Origin: an uncultured Psychrobacter sp.
GTDB lineage: Bacteria; Pseudomonadota; Gammaproteobacteria; Pseudomonadales; Moraxellaceae
NCBI GenBank assembly: GCA_947495055.1
Contig: CANLXO010000010.1
Span: 53,146-117,145, forward strand
Direction: 5' to 3'
DNA length: 64,000 nucleotides
Within the stretch, counting starts at the first letter, position 1. The number at the start of each line of letters is the position of its first letter. The position numbers and the translations under genes are program-made. The notes beneath the pieces were generated by a model. It worked only from the letters and a program-made list of their open reading frames with translations, had not been told where the DNA came from and searched no databases. Shown piece after piece: positions 50,179-58,358 of this stretch.

Positions 50179-50393
50179 TCTTGCGAAGCTAAAAAAGCAG
50201 TGCTTTTTTCGTTAGACATCATAAAAATGTCATGTTTTAAGAAAATCCCCTTTAAGGTATTTTCTCTTGCGCGGCTAAAATTGTATACAATTTTTTTACG
50301 CCGCTCAGGGCCGATAGCTCAGTTGGTAGAGCAGTTGACTTTTAATCAATTGGTCCCGCGTTCGAGTCGCGGTCGGCCCACCATATTTAGTTT
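50179..50393 (+). repeat. 215-bp repeat unit, copy 2 (contains tRNA-Lys)
   Basis: This is the second copy of the unit at 49765-49979, with the same three inverted repeats (the 18-bp palindrome here at 50277-50294) and an identical tRNA. Between the two units, 49970-50307 holds no gene; it contains unrelated AT-rich sequence followed by the start of this unit. Confidence 0.92.
50308..50383 (+). tRNA. tRNA-Lys (anticodon TTT), copy 2
   Basis: This is base-for-base the same 76-nt tRNA-Lys(UUU) as copy 1, including the encoded CCA. It is followed 36 bases later by a strong terminator that probably ends a two-tRNA transcript. Confidence 0.98.
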
Positions 50394-50419
50394 GATATTT
50401 GTTTATTGTACTACGTAAA

Positions 50420-50456
50420 AGCCCAGACATTACTTATAATGTCTGGGCTTTTTTTT
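50420..50456 (+). terminator. Terminator of the tRNA-Lys transcript
   Basis: A perfect 13-bp stem (AGCCCAGACATTA with its complement) closes a 4-nt loop and is followed by seven or more T. It also lies just past the 3' end of the convergent MBL-fold gene, but the T-run orientation favours the plus strand. Confidence 0.93.
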
Positions 50457-50471
50457 GGCTACTTTAACTAG

Positions 50472-51254
50472 CTAAGGGGTTTTAACTCTTTTACGGGCAA
50501 ATCTAAACTTTACTATAGCACTACTCAAAACATTTTTTAACGAGGTCTTGCGGGGCTCTTTTGGCGCGCGAGCTATTAGACGATCAAAATCCTTATCGCA
50601 TATCTTTGCTCTTTTATCATGCGCTAATAAGATAAGCGCTGGTTGCAACGATTTAACTTTATCTAGTGAGCTGCGGTAAGCATCAGGCAAAGTAATCAGA
50701 TAAGGCGATACAAATTTGTCTCTGATAATCAGTATAAGATCAGCGGTATAAACTTGTTTCGTCTGCGCATGCCATAATGATAAGTCGCGATCCGTATGGC
50801 CTGGCGTCTCCAAGACCATCCAATCTGCAAAGTTCGGTATCGGGTCGCCATCTTGAACTTCAATATCAACGTTTAAGTTGGGATTGTACCAAATATTGGC
50901 AATTGACTTCCCTTGTCTGTGAGCTACGTAATAGGTCAATCCCAAATCATTTAAGTGCGAGATTCTACCCGATATACCTTGATACCAAGATTTTTCAGAT
51001 TTTGCACTAACGATTTGACAGCCTGTTTTTTGTTTTAGTAACTCAGCGCCGCCCGCATGATCTGGGTGCATATGCGTGACCATGACTGTCTTAAGGTGCC
51101 CGGCGGGACGCTCTAATTTATCTGTAATGTATGTCAAAATATGCTCGACATCGCACAGACATCCTGAGTCAAGTAGTAATAACTTGTCAGGATACACCGC
51201 CATATAAGTGGTCTGAATATAGCCTTCAATAGCAACGATATCAATTAAACTCAT
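50472..51254 (-). CDS. MBL-fold metallo-hydrolase
   Basis: This is a metallo-beta-lactamase-fold hydrolase, probably cytoplasmic since no signal peptide is present. The metal site is complete: 'VTHMHPDHAGG' (HxHxDH) near residue 60, 'LETPGHTDRDLSLW' near residue 150, the bridging Asp in 'VYTADLIL' near residue 170, and a final His in 'LLAHDKR' near residue 212. The C-terminal 40 residues are basic. The fold is shared by glyoxalase II, lactonases and other enzymes, and the sequence does not single out a substrate. The length is 260 aa. GAGAG precedes the ATG. It converges on the tRNA genes. Confidence 0.88.
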   Translation of the reverse strand: MSLIDIVAIEGYIQTTYMAVYPDKLLLLDSGCLCDVEHILTYITDKLERPAGHLKTVMVTHMHPDHAGGAELLKQKTGCQIVSAKSEKSWYQGISGRISHLNDLGLTYYVAHRQGKSIANIWYNPNLNVDIEVQDGDPIPNFADWMVLETPGHTDRDLSLWHAQTKQVYTADLILIIRDKFVSPYLITLPDAYRSSLDKVKSLQPALILLAHDKRAKICDKDFDRLIARAPKEPRKTSLKNVLSSAIVKFRFARKRVKTP

Positions 51255-51639
51255 AATAACTCTCAGCCTACTACTAAGCTTTATTTTATTTTTGGTAATT
51301 ATTAAACAACCGTATAATTAACTTTATAAACCTCTATTTCAAGCTAATCTTATGATTAGCTTAGCGACTATATTTAGTGCTTTAGCATTTAGCATTATAA
51401 CGTTTAGAGTTGGACAACTCGCGACATTCAGTGAACGCTTGTGACTATTATTTTACAGCGACTATTCAAAGTACTGCCTAGTTGCAAAAAATATAGCGCT
51501 AATAATGAACATTCGAACAAAAGCCTGAACTAGTATATAGTCTTGATAGGGTATGCTAGAGAGTCATTGGATTTAGTTCTTAGAATAAAATCCTGTTATC
51601 CTTATAGGGTTTAATAAAGTAATCATCAGTGAGTGGTCT
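51255..51639. other. Intergenic region before the envelope gene pair
   Basis: These 385 AT-rich bases separate the divergent MBL-fold gene and the 767-aa envelope gene. Promoters for both must lie here, but I find no unambiguous -35/-10 pair and no RNA or repeat that I would defend. Confidence 0.5.
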
Positions 51640-53943
51640 ATGAATAGCGTTGCGGAGAATATAAAGTCGCCTACCCAACCTGTGTTAAATACCATTATTA
51701 AAGGGTTAGTGTTGACACTCTTCACCACAGGACTGCTGGTGTTATCTATACCTGCAAAAGCGGGCGGTGGTGACTACTGCGGCTCTAATTTCTCATTGGA
51801 CAATCGCATTTATAACGAGTGTAAAATTAATTTTCCCACCCTTGATACTGGCAATGATACCCAAACCAATCTCTATTTATTACTCGCTGATAAAGGCTTG
51901 ATTAACTTCGACATTCCTAATGGTCTTGACTCAGAATACTACCGTTATTATGACTTTCCATTACATTTGAGCACTTTAAGGCATACAGCGGTCAATGAAG
52001 TCGAGAATCCCAAGCAAAGCTTTTTAGAGGACTCTGAAACCAGCAATTACGCTGAATATTGTAATAGCTTTTATACGGGCGAGGAAGCGCTAGAGCAAGC
52101 CTTAAAACTTGATCCTCAATTGACCTCTAAAGAGCGCGTGCAACTGATGCAGTTTCGTGGCGCTATTCGCAGTGAATGTACCGACTCGTTCAACCGTGCC
52201 ACGCCATCATTAGCAGTAGAGAACGATGCCCCTGATGTCTCTAATGCACCTACCTTTCCCTTGCAATGGTCTGCCAATGCTCAGCCATACGCCGACTATA
52301 TCTTAGCCACTCAGCTGTTTTATTTGGGCGAAAAGTCAGACTTTGACAGTGCCGATAATCTCTATAGCGCTTTGACTAATATTAAAACCAATAATAATGC
52401 TGGGTTAGCTTGGCTGGTCGATACTGCCAACTATATGCTCATTCGTACGGGTATTAACCGCATTTATCAGCAGGGTATGGCAGACTACTACTATAAAAGC
52501 GAGAGCGTTGATCCAAAGCTATTTGCGGGCACGCAACAGGCCATCAACTCTTACCTGAGCCGCTTCAAAAACGGGCATCATACTGCTTCCGCTCGGGGCT
52601 TACAACGCAGGCTCTATTGGCTAGCCGATGAGCAACAAAAGCTAGTAGATGAAATCGAATGGCAAATAAATCATGCAAACTCGCTACAATTTAATCTCGA
52701 TAGTCGCTCATTACCAGCAGAAATCGAACGACGGATATTTTTCCCAAGTTATAATGAGTTAATCGATATCAACACCTTCAACAGCCCCATCCTACTGACC
52801 AGTTTTGCCTTGTACCGCTTAAGACCTGCCAGCTCTTCTAACTCCCCTACTCCTTTGACGTTAAGACAGCTTGAGCGTTTAAAACCTAAGTTTAAAGATC
52901 GCATGGATTTGTATCAGTATCTACTGGCGACTTATTATTTTGTACAGCAAAACAACCCAAAGCTTGCCTTACAGTACTTACCAAGCGATGCGCCTACTGT
53001 AGCAAGAAGCAAAATGTCGTATTTAAAATTTAGCCAATTCGTGCTAAAAGCAAAAGCATTGCAGCAAATGGGTAATATTGATGAGGCAAATGCACTATGG
53101 GATCGGCTGCACAAGCTACCCAAACAGCCGTTTCAGAATATTGTAACCGAGCTGGCGTTAGCGCTTCGAGCGGATCAAACTAATGATTACAGCAAACTGT
53201 TTGGTAATAATGCCAACATGCAATCACAAGTTCTAAAAGTACGAATAATAAAGTATTCTGCTGATCCTGCGCTATTACAGCAAATTGCTAATAGTCATTC
53301 GCCAACCGATACTATTGGTGCAGAAGCCCGCTACGCGCTACTGAGCAAATCACTGATCCATGGGCGCTATAAAGACTACTTAACCTATAAGCCCTCCTAT
53401 CTTCCGAAGAATGCTCGAGAATACTTGGGCTATGATAGTCAAGAGGAGACACTCAAATACTTGCCTGTTTTTAATGAATTTAATTGGCAAGGCAAAAAGA
53501 TAAGTCCTAGTATCAACTGCCAAGACTTAACCAAAACCGTCACTCGCCTCAGCCAAAACCCAAAGGATAGACTACAAACTCTATGTCTGGCTGAGTTTAT
53601 GTATGATACTAATGTCACAAGCTATCTCAACGATTATGACCAGTATTATCATACTGCTGATCAAAGCGATATGAGTTATCCTTACTTAGGAGACATACCC
53701 AGTCGTTTTAAGGGTAAAAATACAAGCCGATTAGATATGTATCAAGCTATATTTACCAATAATCCAGATGACGAATTATCTGCTTATGCCCTACACCGTG
53801 CCATTGGTTGCTTTGCAAGTGCTGGTAATAACCAATGTAGCGATGAGGACGTGGATATGTCAGTCCGTAAAGGGTGGTTTCAACGTTTAAAATCAGACTT
53901 TAGCAATACGACTTGGGCACAAAATCAAAAATACTACTGGTAA
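51640..53943 (+). CDS. Large secreted protein, TPR-like helical, uncharacterised
   Basis: I cannot name this 767-aa protein. It has an extended N terminus followed by a hydrophobic signal segment ('LVLTLFTTGLLVLSIPAKA'), so it is probably periplasmic or outer-membrane associated. The mature protein is strongly helical with many Tyr/Leu/Ala pairs and segments that read like degenerate TPR or Sel1-type repeats (for example 'YTGEEALEQALKLDPQL' and 'FVLKAKALQQMGNIDEANAL'). Several scattered cysteines occur, including a pair near the C terminus. No catalytic motif is visible. It is followed after 80 bases by a second envelope protein on the same strand, and the two probably form an operon. Confidence 0.8.
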   Translation: MNSVAENIKSPTQPVLNTIIKGLVLTLFTTGLLVLSIPAKAGGGDYCGSNFSLDNRIYNECKINFPTLDTGNDTQTNLYLLLADKGLINFDIPNGLDSEYYRYYDFPLHLSTLRHTAVNEVENPKQSFLEDSETSNYAEYCNSFYTGEEALEQALKLDPQLTSKERVQLMQFRGAIRSECTDSFNRATPSLAVENDAPDVSNAPTFPLQWSANAQPYADYILATQLFYLGEKSDFDSADNLYSALTNIKTNNNAGLAWLVDTANYMLIRTGINRIYQQGMADYYYKSESVDPKLFAGTQQAINSYLSRFKNGHHTASARGLQRRLYWLADEQQKLVDEIEWQINHANSLQFNLDSRSLPAEIERRIFFPSYNELIDINTFNSPILLTSFALYRLRPASSSNSPTPLTLRQLERLKPKFKDRMDLYQYLLATYYFVQQNNPKLALQYLPSDAPTVARSKMSYLKFSQFVLKAKALQQMGNIDEANALWDRLHKLPKQPFQNIVTELALALRADQTNDYSKLFGNNANMQSQVLKVRIIKYSADPALLQQIANSHSPTDTIGAEARYALLSKSLIHGRYKDYLTYKPSYLPKNAREYLGYDSQEETLKYLPVFNEFNWQGKKISPSINCQDLTKTVTRLSQNPKDRLQTLCLAEFMYDTNVTSYLNDYDQYYHTADQSDMSYPYLGDIPSRFKGKNTSRLDMYQAIFTNNPDDELSAYALHRAIGCFASAGNNQCSDEDVDMSVRKGWFQRLKSDFSNTTWAQNQKYYW

Positions 53944-54023
53944 TAACCCGTCTAAAATTAGAACGTGCTAAACATTGAGACGCGTTAAGCATTAAGATGT
54001 GTTAAGTATTAGGAAATATTGAC

Positions 54024-54923
54024 TTGATAAATAAACAGCTCAAACTCAAAAGGTTCGTCTTAGGGTCTATTTTCTTAATCATTCTGCTCTTTGCGGTTTT
54101 TATTTATATTCAGTTTGAAAAATCTCTTGCGACTCGTCAGTCTGATAAGGTTCAACCAACCCATTCAGAGGCTAGTCATCCTAATAGTGTTCATTCTCCA
54201 GACACAGATGCTTCTGTTAGTGGTAGTGGTGGCGATAGTGTCATTATCAATCCCAAGGACTACGAGCAATTTTGGATATGGACGCCGCCCAAAGAGGAGA
54301 GCAAACTTCATCAAGCGCATACCTTATATCTCTTACAAGGTGAGATTCGTCCAGATAACAAGCCGTATTATCGTCCTAGTACTGATGAGAATTTGGCTGA
54401 TGCTGTACTGGCAGCGCTTACCTCTCAAGGTTTAGGCGTGCGCCCCTTACCTGACAAAAAGATTTGGCTGGTCTATCGGGCAACCAGTCAAGAGTGGTCA
54501 GATAAGGTTATGCCGCAGCTTATTGAGCGCTTGGACAAATGGCAGCGTGCAGGTAATCAAGTCATGGGTATTCAAATAGACTATGACGCGCCAACCTATC
54601 AACTCGATAAATACGCCGAGTTACTCAAAGGTATTCGTCAGCAGTTGCCAGCGCAATATCAATTAAGTGTGACTGGGTTGCTTGATTGGTCAAACCAAGC
54701 GGATGATCCTCAGTTTATGCAACTTAATGATGCTATCGATGAGCTGGTTATTCAAACCTATCAAGGGACAATGACTTTGCCCGATTACTCTCGATATCTA
54801 AAAAAGTTAGAAAACTTACCGTTTGATTTTAAGATTGGTGTTATTGAAGGCGGTCAATGGCAAGGCGCGGATTTTTTAGAGACTAATCCACACTTTAAAG
54901 GCTACGTAGTATTTTTACGCTAG
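54024..54923 (+). CDS. Membrane-anchored periplasmic protein, possibly DUF3142
   Basis: This 299-aa protein starts at a TTG with AGGA nine bases upstream. Residues 8-30 form a membrane anchor ('FVLGSIFLIILLFAVFIYI'). A Ser/His/Asp-rich linker to about residue 75 leads to a globular domain beginning 'FWIWTPPKEESKLHQAHTLY'. The domain looks like part of a TIM-barrel ('GIQIDYDAPTYQL', 'QYQLSVTGLLDW', 'DELVIQTYQGT'), and from memory I link it tentatively to DUF3142, a family without known function. The Asp-rich strand end could be a glycosidase-like active site, but that is inference. It forms a likely operon with the preceding 767-aa gene. Confidence 0.72.
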   Translation: MINKQLKLKRFVLGSIFLIILLFAVFIYIQFEKSLATRQSDKVQPTHSEASHPNSVHSPDTDASVSGSGGDSVIINPKDYEQFWIWTPPKEESKLHQAHTLYLLQGEIRPDNKPYYRPSTDENLADAVLAALTSQGLGVRPLPDKKIWLVYRATSQEWSDKVMPQLIERLDKWQRAGNQVMGIQIDYDAPTYQLDKYAELLKGIRQQLPAQYQLSVTGLLDWSNQADDPQFMQLNDAIDELVIQTYQGTMTLPDYSRYLKKLENLPFDFKIGVIEGGQWQGADFLETNPHFKGYVVFLR

Positions 54924-54984
54924 AGAATTGAGTGGTTTGAGTAGTCTTTTATTGTGAAAAGAGCTAAACCATTTTATAAAAACC

Positions 54985-55014
54985 AAAAAACCCAGCACTT
55001 AGGCTGAGTTTTTT
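54985..55014 (-). terminator. Terminator of the catalase gene (may act on both strands)
   Basis: On the minus strand AACTCAGC pairs with GCTGGGTT (one wobble) across a 6-nt loop and is followed by T6. The opposite strand also ends in T6 but has a mismatch, so it may weakly terminate the envelope pair as well. It lies 20 bases after the catalase stop codon. Confidence 0.8.
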
Positions 55015-55033
55015 GCTAGTTATCAGTGAGTGA

Positions 55034-57121
55034 TTAAGCTAAATCGCGTACCTTTGGCTCACGCTCCCACAAACGTGTTTTGGCATTTTCAATAAAGCCA
55101 TCAACATCATCAAGCGGGGTTACAAAAGCATCTTTTTCGATCGGCAATTTGCTCAATATGTGTTCTTCAGTTGCAGGGCAATAAGCGATGGCCTTGCAAT
55201 GCGCATAAGCATCGGTGAACCAGTCTAATGCTGAGCTGTCCTCTGCAAGATTTTTAGCTGGTGGATGCATAATGATACTTACTACCGCATCAAAGAGCAC
55301 TGATGGACCGCCAGCTAAGCGCTCGTCAGCTTGTACGCGAGTACCATCGTCTAACGTCACTTCTTTGTTCGGTGCGACGATTTTGACCATGCCGCCCTCA
55401 GCATTGACAGCGTCTTCAAATTTCTTGATTTCGCTATGACTTGAGCCTTCTGCGACTAAAATACCGACCAAGCGGCCTTTTAATGTCTTAGGCGATAGAC
55501 CAATAGTCTGTACTGCTTTTGAGGTATCCATATCTATTACTGGCGCAGCAGGATCAGCGGCTTCAGGTAGCTCCATGCCCAGTGCTGTTGCTACGCGGTT
55601 TGCCAAATCTTCATCGATATTGCGTAAATGACTTAGCGTGCGAGTACGGACGTGAGCGGTGTCCACCTTACCAAGCTCAAACGCGTAAGCTGAAGCGATG
55701 TGAGCTTGTTCTGCAGGGGTCTGGCTACGATAAAACATACGCGGCTGGCTATAGTGATCAGCGAAGCTCTCAGCACGTACGCGACCTTTGACGCCATCAT
55801 CCAACTTTTCAGCAAACGACTCAAAACCCTTTTCAACACTCTCACGTGGACGCGTTGTATCTAGGCTTTGCGGCTCATAGAGTACGCGAGTTTTTGGCAC
55901 CTGCATTTGCATATGGCCATCTTGCTGGTTGTTGGCAAACGGGCACTTTGGCGCGTTGATAGGAATTTGCACAAAGTTTGGTGAGCCCAAACGCTTAAGC
56001 TGAGTGTCCAAATAGCTAAACAAGCGACCTTGCAGTAATGGATCATTGCTAAAATCAATACCTGGTGGCACATGAGATAAGCAGAAGGCAACTTGCTCAG
56101 TTTCAGCAAAGAAGTTATCTACATTACGGTTTAACACCATCTTACCCACTATTTTGACAGGTACCATCTCCTCTGGAATCAGCTTAGTTGAGTCTAGATG
56201 ATCAAATGGGAACGCGTTAGCCTCTTCTTCTGTAAAGAGCTGAACGCCAAACTCCCACTCTGGATAATCGCTGTTATCAATCGCTTCATACAAGTCACGA
56301 CGATGATAATCAGGATCTGCGCCAGAGATTTTGACAGCCTCATCCCATGTGGTTGATTGAACGCCGAGTACAGGCTTCCAGTGAAAACGTACAAAGGTGC
56401 TCTTGCCATCTTTATCTAGTAGACGATAACTATGAATACCAAAGCCTTCCATCATGCGCAGGCTGCGCGGCAATGCTCTATCGCTCATCAGCCAAATCAG
56501 GTTGTGCATGGTTTCAGGGCTAAGCGAGACAAAGTCCCAAAACGTATCATGAGCAGAAGCAGCTTGTGGAAAGCCGCGATCAGGCTCAGGCTTAACCGCG
56601 TGTATCAAATCTGGGAACTTGATCGCATCTTGAATAAAGAAGATTGGCATATTGTTGCCGACGATATCCCAGTTGCCCTCTTCGGTATAGACTTTTACCG
56701 CAAATCCGCGTACATCACGTGGGGTATCTTTTGAGCCTTTATTGCCAGCAACAGTAGAAAAACGCGTGAACAACGGCGTCTGCTTGCCAGTCTCAGTCAA
56801 AATTTTAGCCGTCGTATATTCTTCTAATGATTCGGTCAATTCAAAATAACCGTGAGCGGCACTGCCGCGGGCATGAACCACACGCTCTGGGATACGCTCA
56901 TGGTCAAAATGATTAATTTTTTCACGAAGGACAAAATCCTCTAGCAGTGTTGGCCCGCGTGCGCCTGCCTTTAGGGAGTTTTGGTTATCAGCGATAACGA
57001 CGCCTTGCTGCGTAGTTAAAGCTTTAGTGTCATCTCCTGCGCGTTGGTGCGTCTCGCCACCATTGCCGCGCGTAGGGTTCATATCAACTGCGGGGTCCGT
57101 ATGATCTATATTGGTTTTCAT
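55034..57121 (-). CDS. katE: Large-subunit (clade 2) catalase HPII
   Basis: This haem catalase decomposes hydrogen peroxide. The distal histidine block '[16 protein letters not shown]' lies near residue 80, with '[20 protein letters not shown]' around the catalytic Asn region and the proximal haem Tyr in '[15 protein letters not shown]'. A C-terminal flavodoxin/DJ-1-like domain (about residues 545-695, starting '[11 protein letters not shown]') marks the large-subunit clade 2 type of E. coli KatE. At 695 aa it is shorter than KatE (753), mainly at the N terminus. AGGA precedes the ATG. It is monocistronic and diverges from the hydrolase gene across 299 bases in which I could not place a specific regulator site. 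Confidence 0.96.
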   Translation of the reverse strand: MKTNIDHTDPAVDMNPTRGNGGETHQRAGDDTKALTTQQGVVIADNQNSLKAGARGPTLLEDFVLREKINHFDHERIPERVVHARGSAAHGYFELTESLEEYTTAKILTETGKQTPLFTRFSTVAGNKGSKDTPRDVRGFAVKVYTEEGNWDIVGNNMPIFFIQDAIKFPDLIHAVKPEPDRGFPQAASAHDTFWDFVSLSPETMHNLIWLMSDRALPRSLRMMEGFGIHSYRLLDKDGKSTFVRFHWKPVLGVQSTTWDEAVKISGADPDYHRRDLYEAIDNSDYPEWEFGVQLFTEEEANAFPFDHLDSTKLIPEEMVPVKIVGKMVLNRNVDNFFAETEQVAFCLSHVPPGIDFSNDPLLQGRLFSYLDTQLKRLGSPNFVQIPINAPKCPFANNQQDGHMQMQVPKTRVLYEPQSLDTTRPRESVEKGFESFAEKLDDGVKGRVRAESFADHYSQPRMFYRSQTPAEQAHIASAYAFELGKVDTAHVRTRTLSHLRNIDEDLANRVATALGMELPEAADPAAPVIDMDTSKAVQTIGLSPKTLKGRLVGILVAEGSSHSEIKKFEDAVNAEGGMVKIVAPNKEVTLDDGTRVQADERLAGGPSVLFDAVVSIIMHPPAKNLAEDSSALDWFTDAYAHCKAIAYCPATEEHILSKLPIEKDAFVTPLDDVDGFIENAKTRLWEREPKVRDLA

Positions 57122-57420
57122 TGGGCATCCTAGCTTTTTTGGTTGTCGATTATAGGTAAGCTCATAAAAGAGCGACCATTCATAGTACCCAAAAAACCTA
57201 GCCGATACATGGTTTACCTTGTTGATATTTAGTTAACTTTTGCATTACTCAAAGATAATTTTTGCCGCGTTTTGTATTAAATCTACATCAATAACTCGTG
57301 CTTGTAATGTAGCTATTCTATAGGGTATGCTTTTATGCAAGCCTATAAGATATAGGTCATCTTCTTAGCATGCTCTTCTTTTAATTATTACACCTAATCA
57401 TCTATAAAAAGAGGCTCTCT

Positions 57421-58203
57421 ATGTCACTCCTGTCAAAGTCATCTACTCGCTCACTTATCGCTGGCGCATCATTAAGTCTGTTTGCTCTAACTGTGAGTCA
57501 AAGTGCACTAGCTATCACTGCTACAGACATTACCTATACGGTAGACAATCAAAACTATGAAGGCTATTACGCCAAAGCGGATCGACCAAGCGCCCCTTTT
57601 ATTTTACTTATTCATGACTGGGATGGACTCACAGACTACGAGAAAAAACGTGCCGATATGCTAGCTGCTGAGGGCTATAACGTCCTAGCCGCTGATATGT
57701 TCGGTGCCGGTATTCGACCCACCGAAATAGCGGACAAAAAACGTCTGACTTCTGAGCTGTATGATGATAGAACCAAAATGCGCCGTTTACTTGCCGGCGC
57801 ATTAACAGTAGGTCAGCAGCAGGGCAATAATGTTCGAAATGGCACCACGATGGGATATTGTTTTGGCGGAAGTGTGGCGTTAGAGCTTGCCCGATCCGGT
57901 TTTGAGCAAAAAGCATTTGTGCCCTTTCACGGCGGGCTTGAGCTTCCTACAGGTCAAAATTACAACACCACTCGCGGTGAGATTTTAGTCTTTCATGGCA
58001 CAGCTGACGAAGCCGTTCCTTTAGAGGACTTTACCGCCCTTGGCAAGACTTTGGAGGCCAGTCAAGTACCGCACGAGATGATTACCTATAGCGGCGCGGT
58101 GCATGCTTTTACCGATTTTAATAATCCTGATAGATACAACGCCCGTGCAGATGAGCGCTCATGGAATCGTTATCTAACGTTTTTAGAAGACAGTTATAAA
58201 TAG
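57421..58203 (+). CDS. Secreted dienelactone hydrolase-family protein
   Basis: This is an alpha/beta-hydrolase of the dienelactone hydrolase family with a Sec signal peptide ('SLIAGASLSLFALTVSQSALA'), so it should act in the periplasm. The catalytic triad is readable: nucleophile Cys in 'MGYCFGGSVALELA' (near residue 147), Asp in 'FHGTADEAVP' (near residue 198) and His in 'SGAVHAFTDF' (near residue 230). Classic dienelactone hydrolases are cytoplasmic aromatic-degradation enzymes. No such pathway genes are near, so the substrate is unknown. The length is 260 aa. AGAGG precedes the ATG. Confidence 0.9.
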   Translation: MSLLSKSSTRSLIAGASLSLFALTVSQSALAITATDITYTVDNQNYEGYYAKADRPSAPFILLIHDWDGLTDYEKKRADMLAAEGYNVLAADMFGAGIRPTEIADKKRLTSELYDDRTKMRRLLAGALTVGQQQGNNVRNGTTMGYCFGGSVALELARSGFEQKAFVPFHGGLELPTGQNYNTTRGEILVFHGTADEAVPLEDFTALGKTLEASQVPHEMITYSGAVHAFTDFNNPDRYNARADERSWNRYLTFLEDSYK

Positions 58204-58275
58204 ATCCATCAGCTTATATAACTTTGTACAAAGAGCATAAAGAGCATGAAGAGTATATAGGTACTTTTGTTATTG

Positions 58276-58319
58276 ACACACCCTAGTTCTAGACCTCTTA
58301 GCTCTAAACTAGGGTGTGT
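58276..58319 (+). terminator. Long hairpin between the hydrolase gene and ppc
   Basis: A 13-bp perfect stem (ACACACCCTAGTT with AACTAGGGTGTGT) closes an 18-nt loop that can itself pair weakly. Only a poor T-run follows. It lies 72 bases after the hydrolase stop and 39 before ppc, so it may act as a terminator or mRNA stabiliser. Confidence 0.6.
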
Positions 58320-58358
58320 TGTCTTTAAAACTTAGGAAATACCAACAAGGAGGACGAG

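Noticed and set aside
51546-57331. Identical 12-mer ATAGGGTATGCT at 51546 and 57320, upstream of two envelope genes
   Set aside because: One exact 12-mer repeat among several kilobases of AT-rich intergenic DNA is expected by chance, and only one of the two has a plausible -35.
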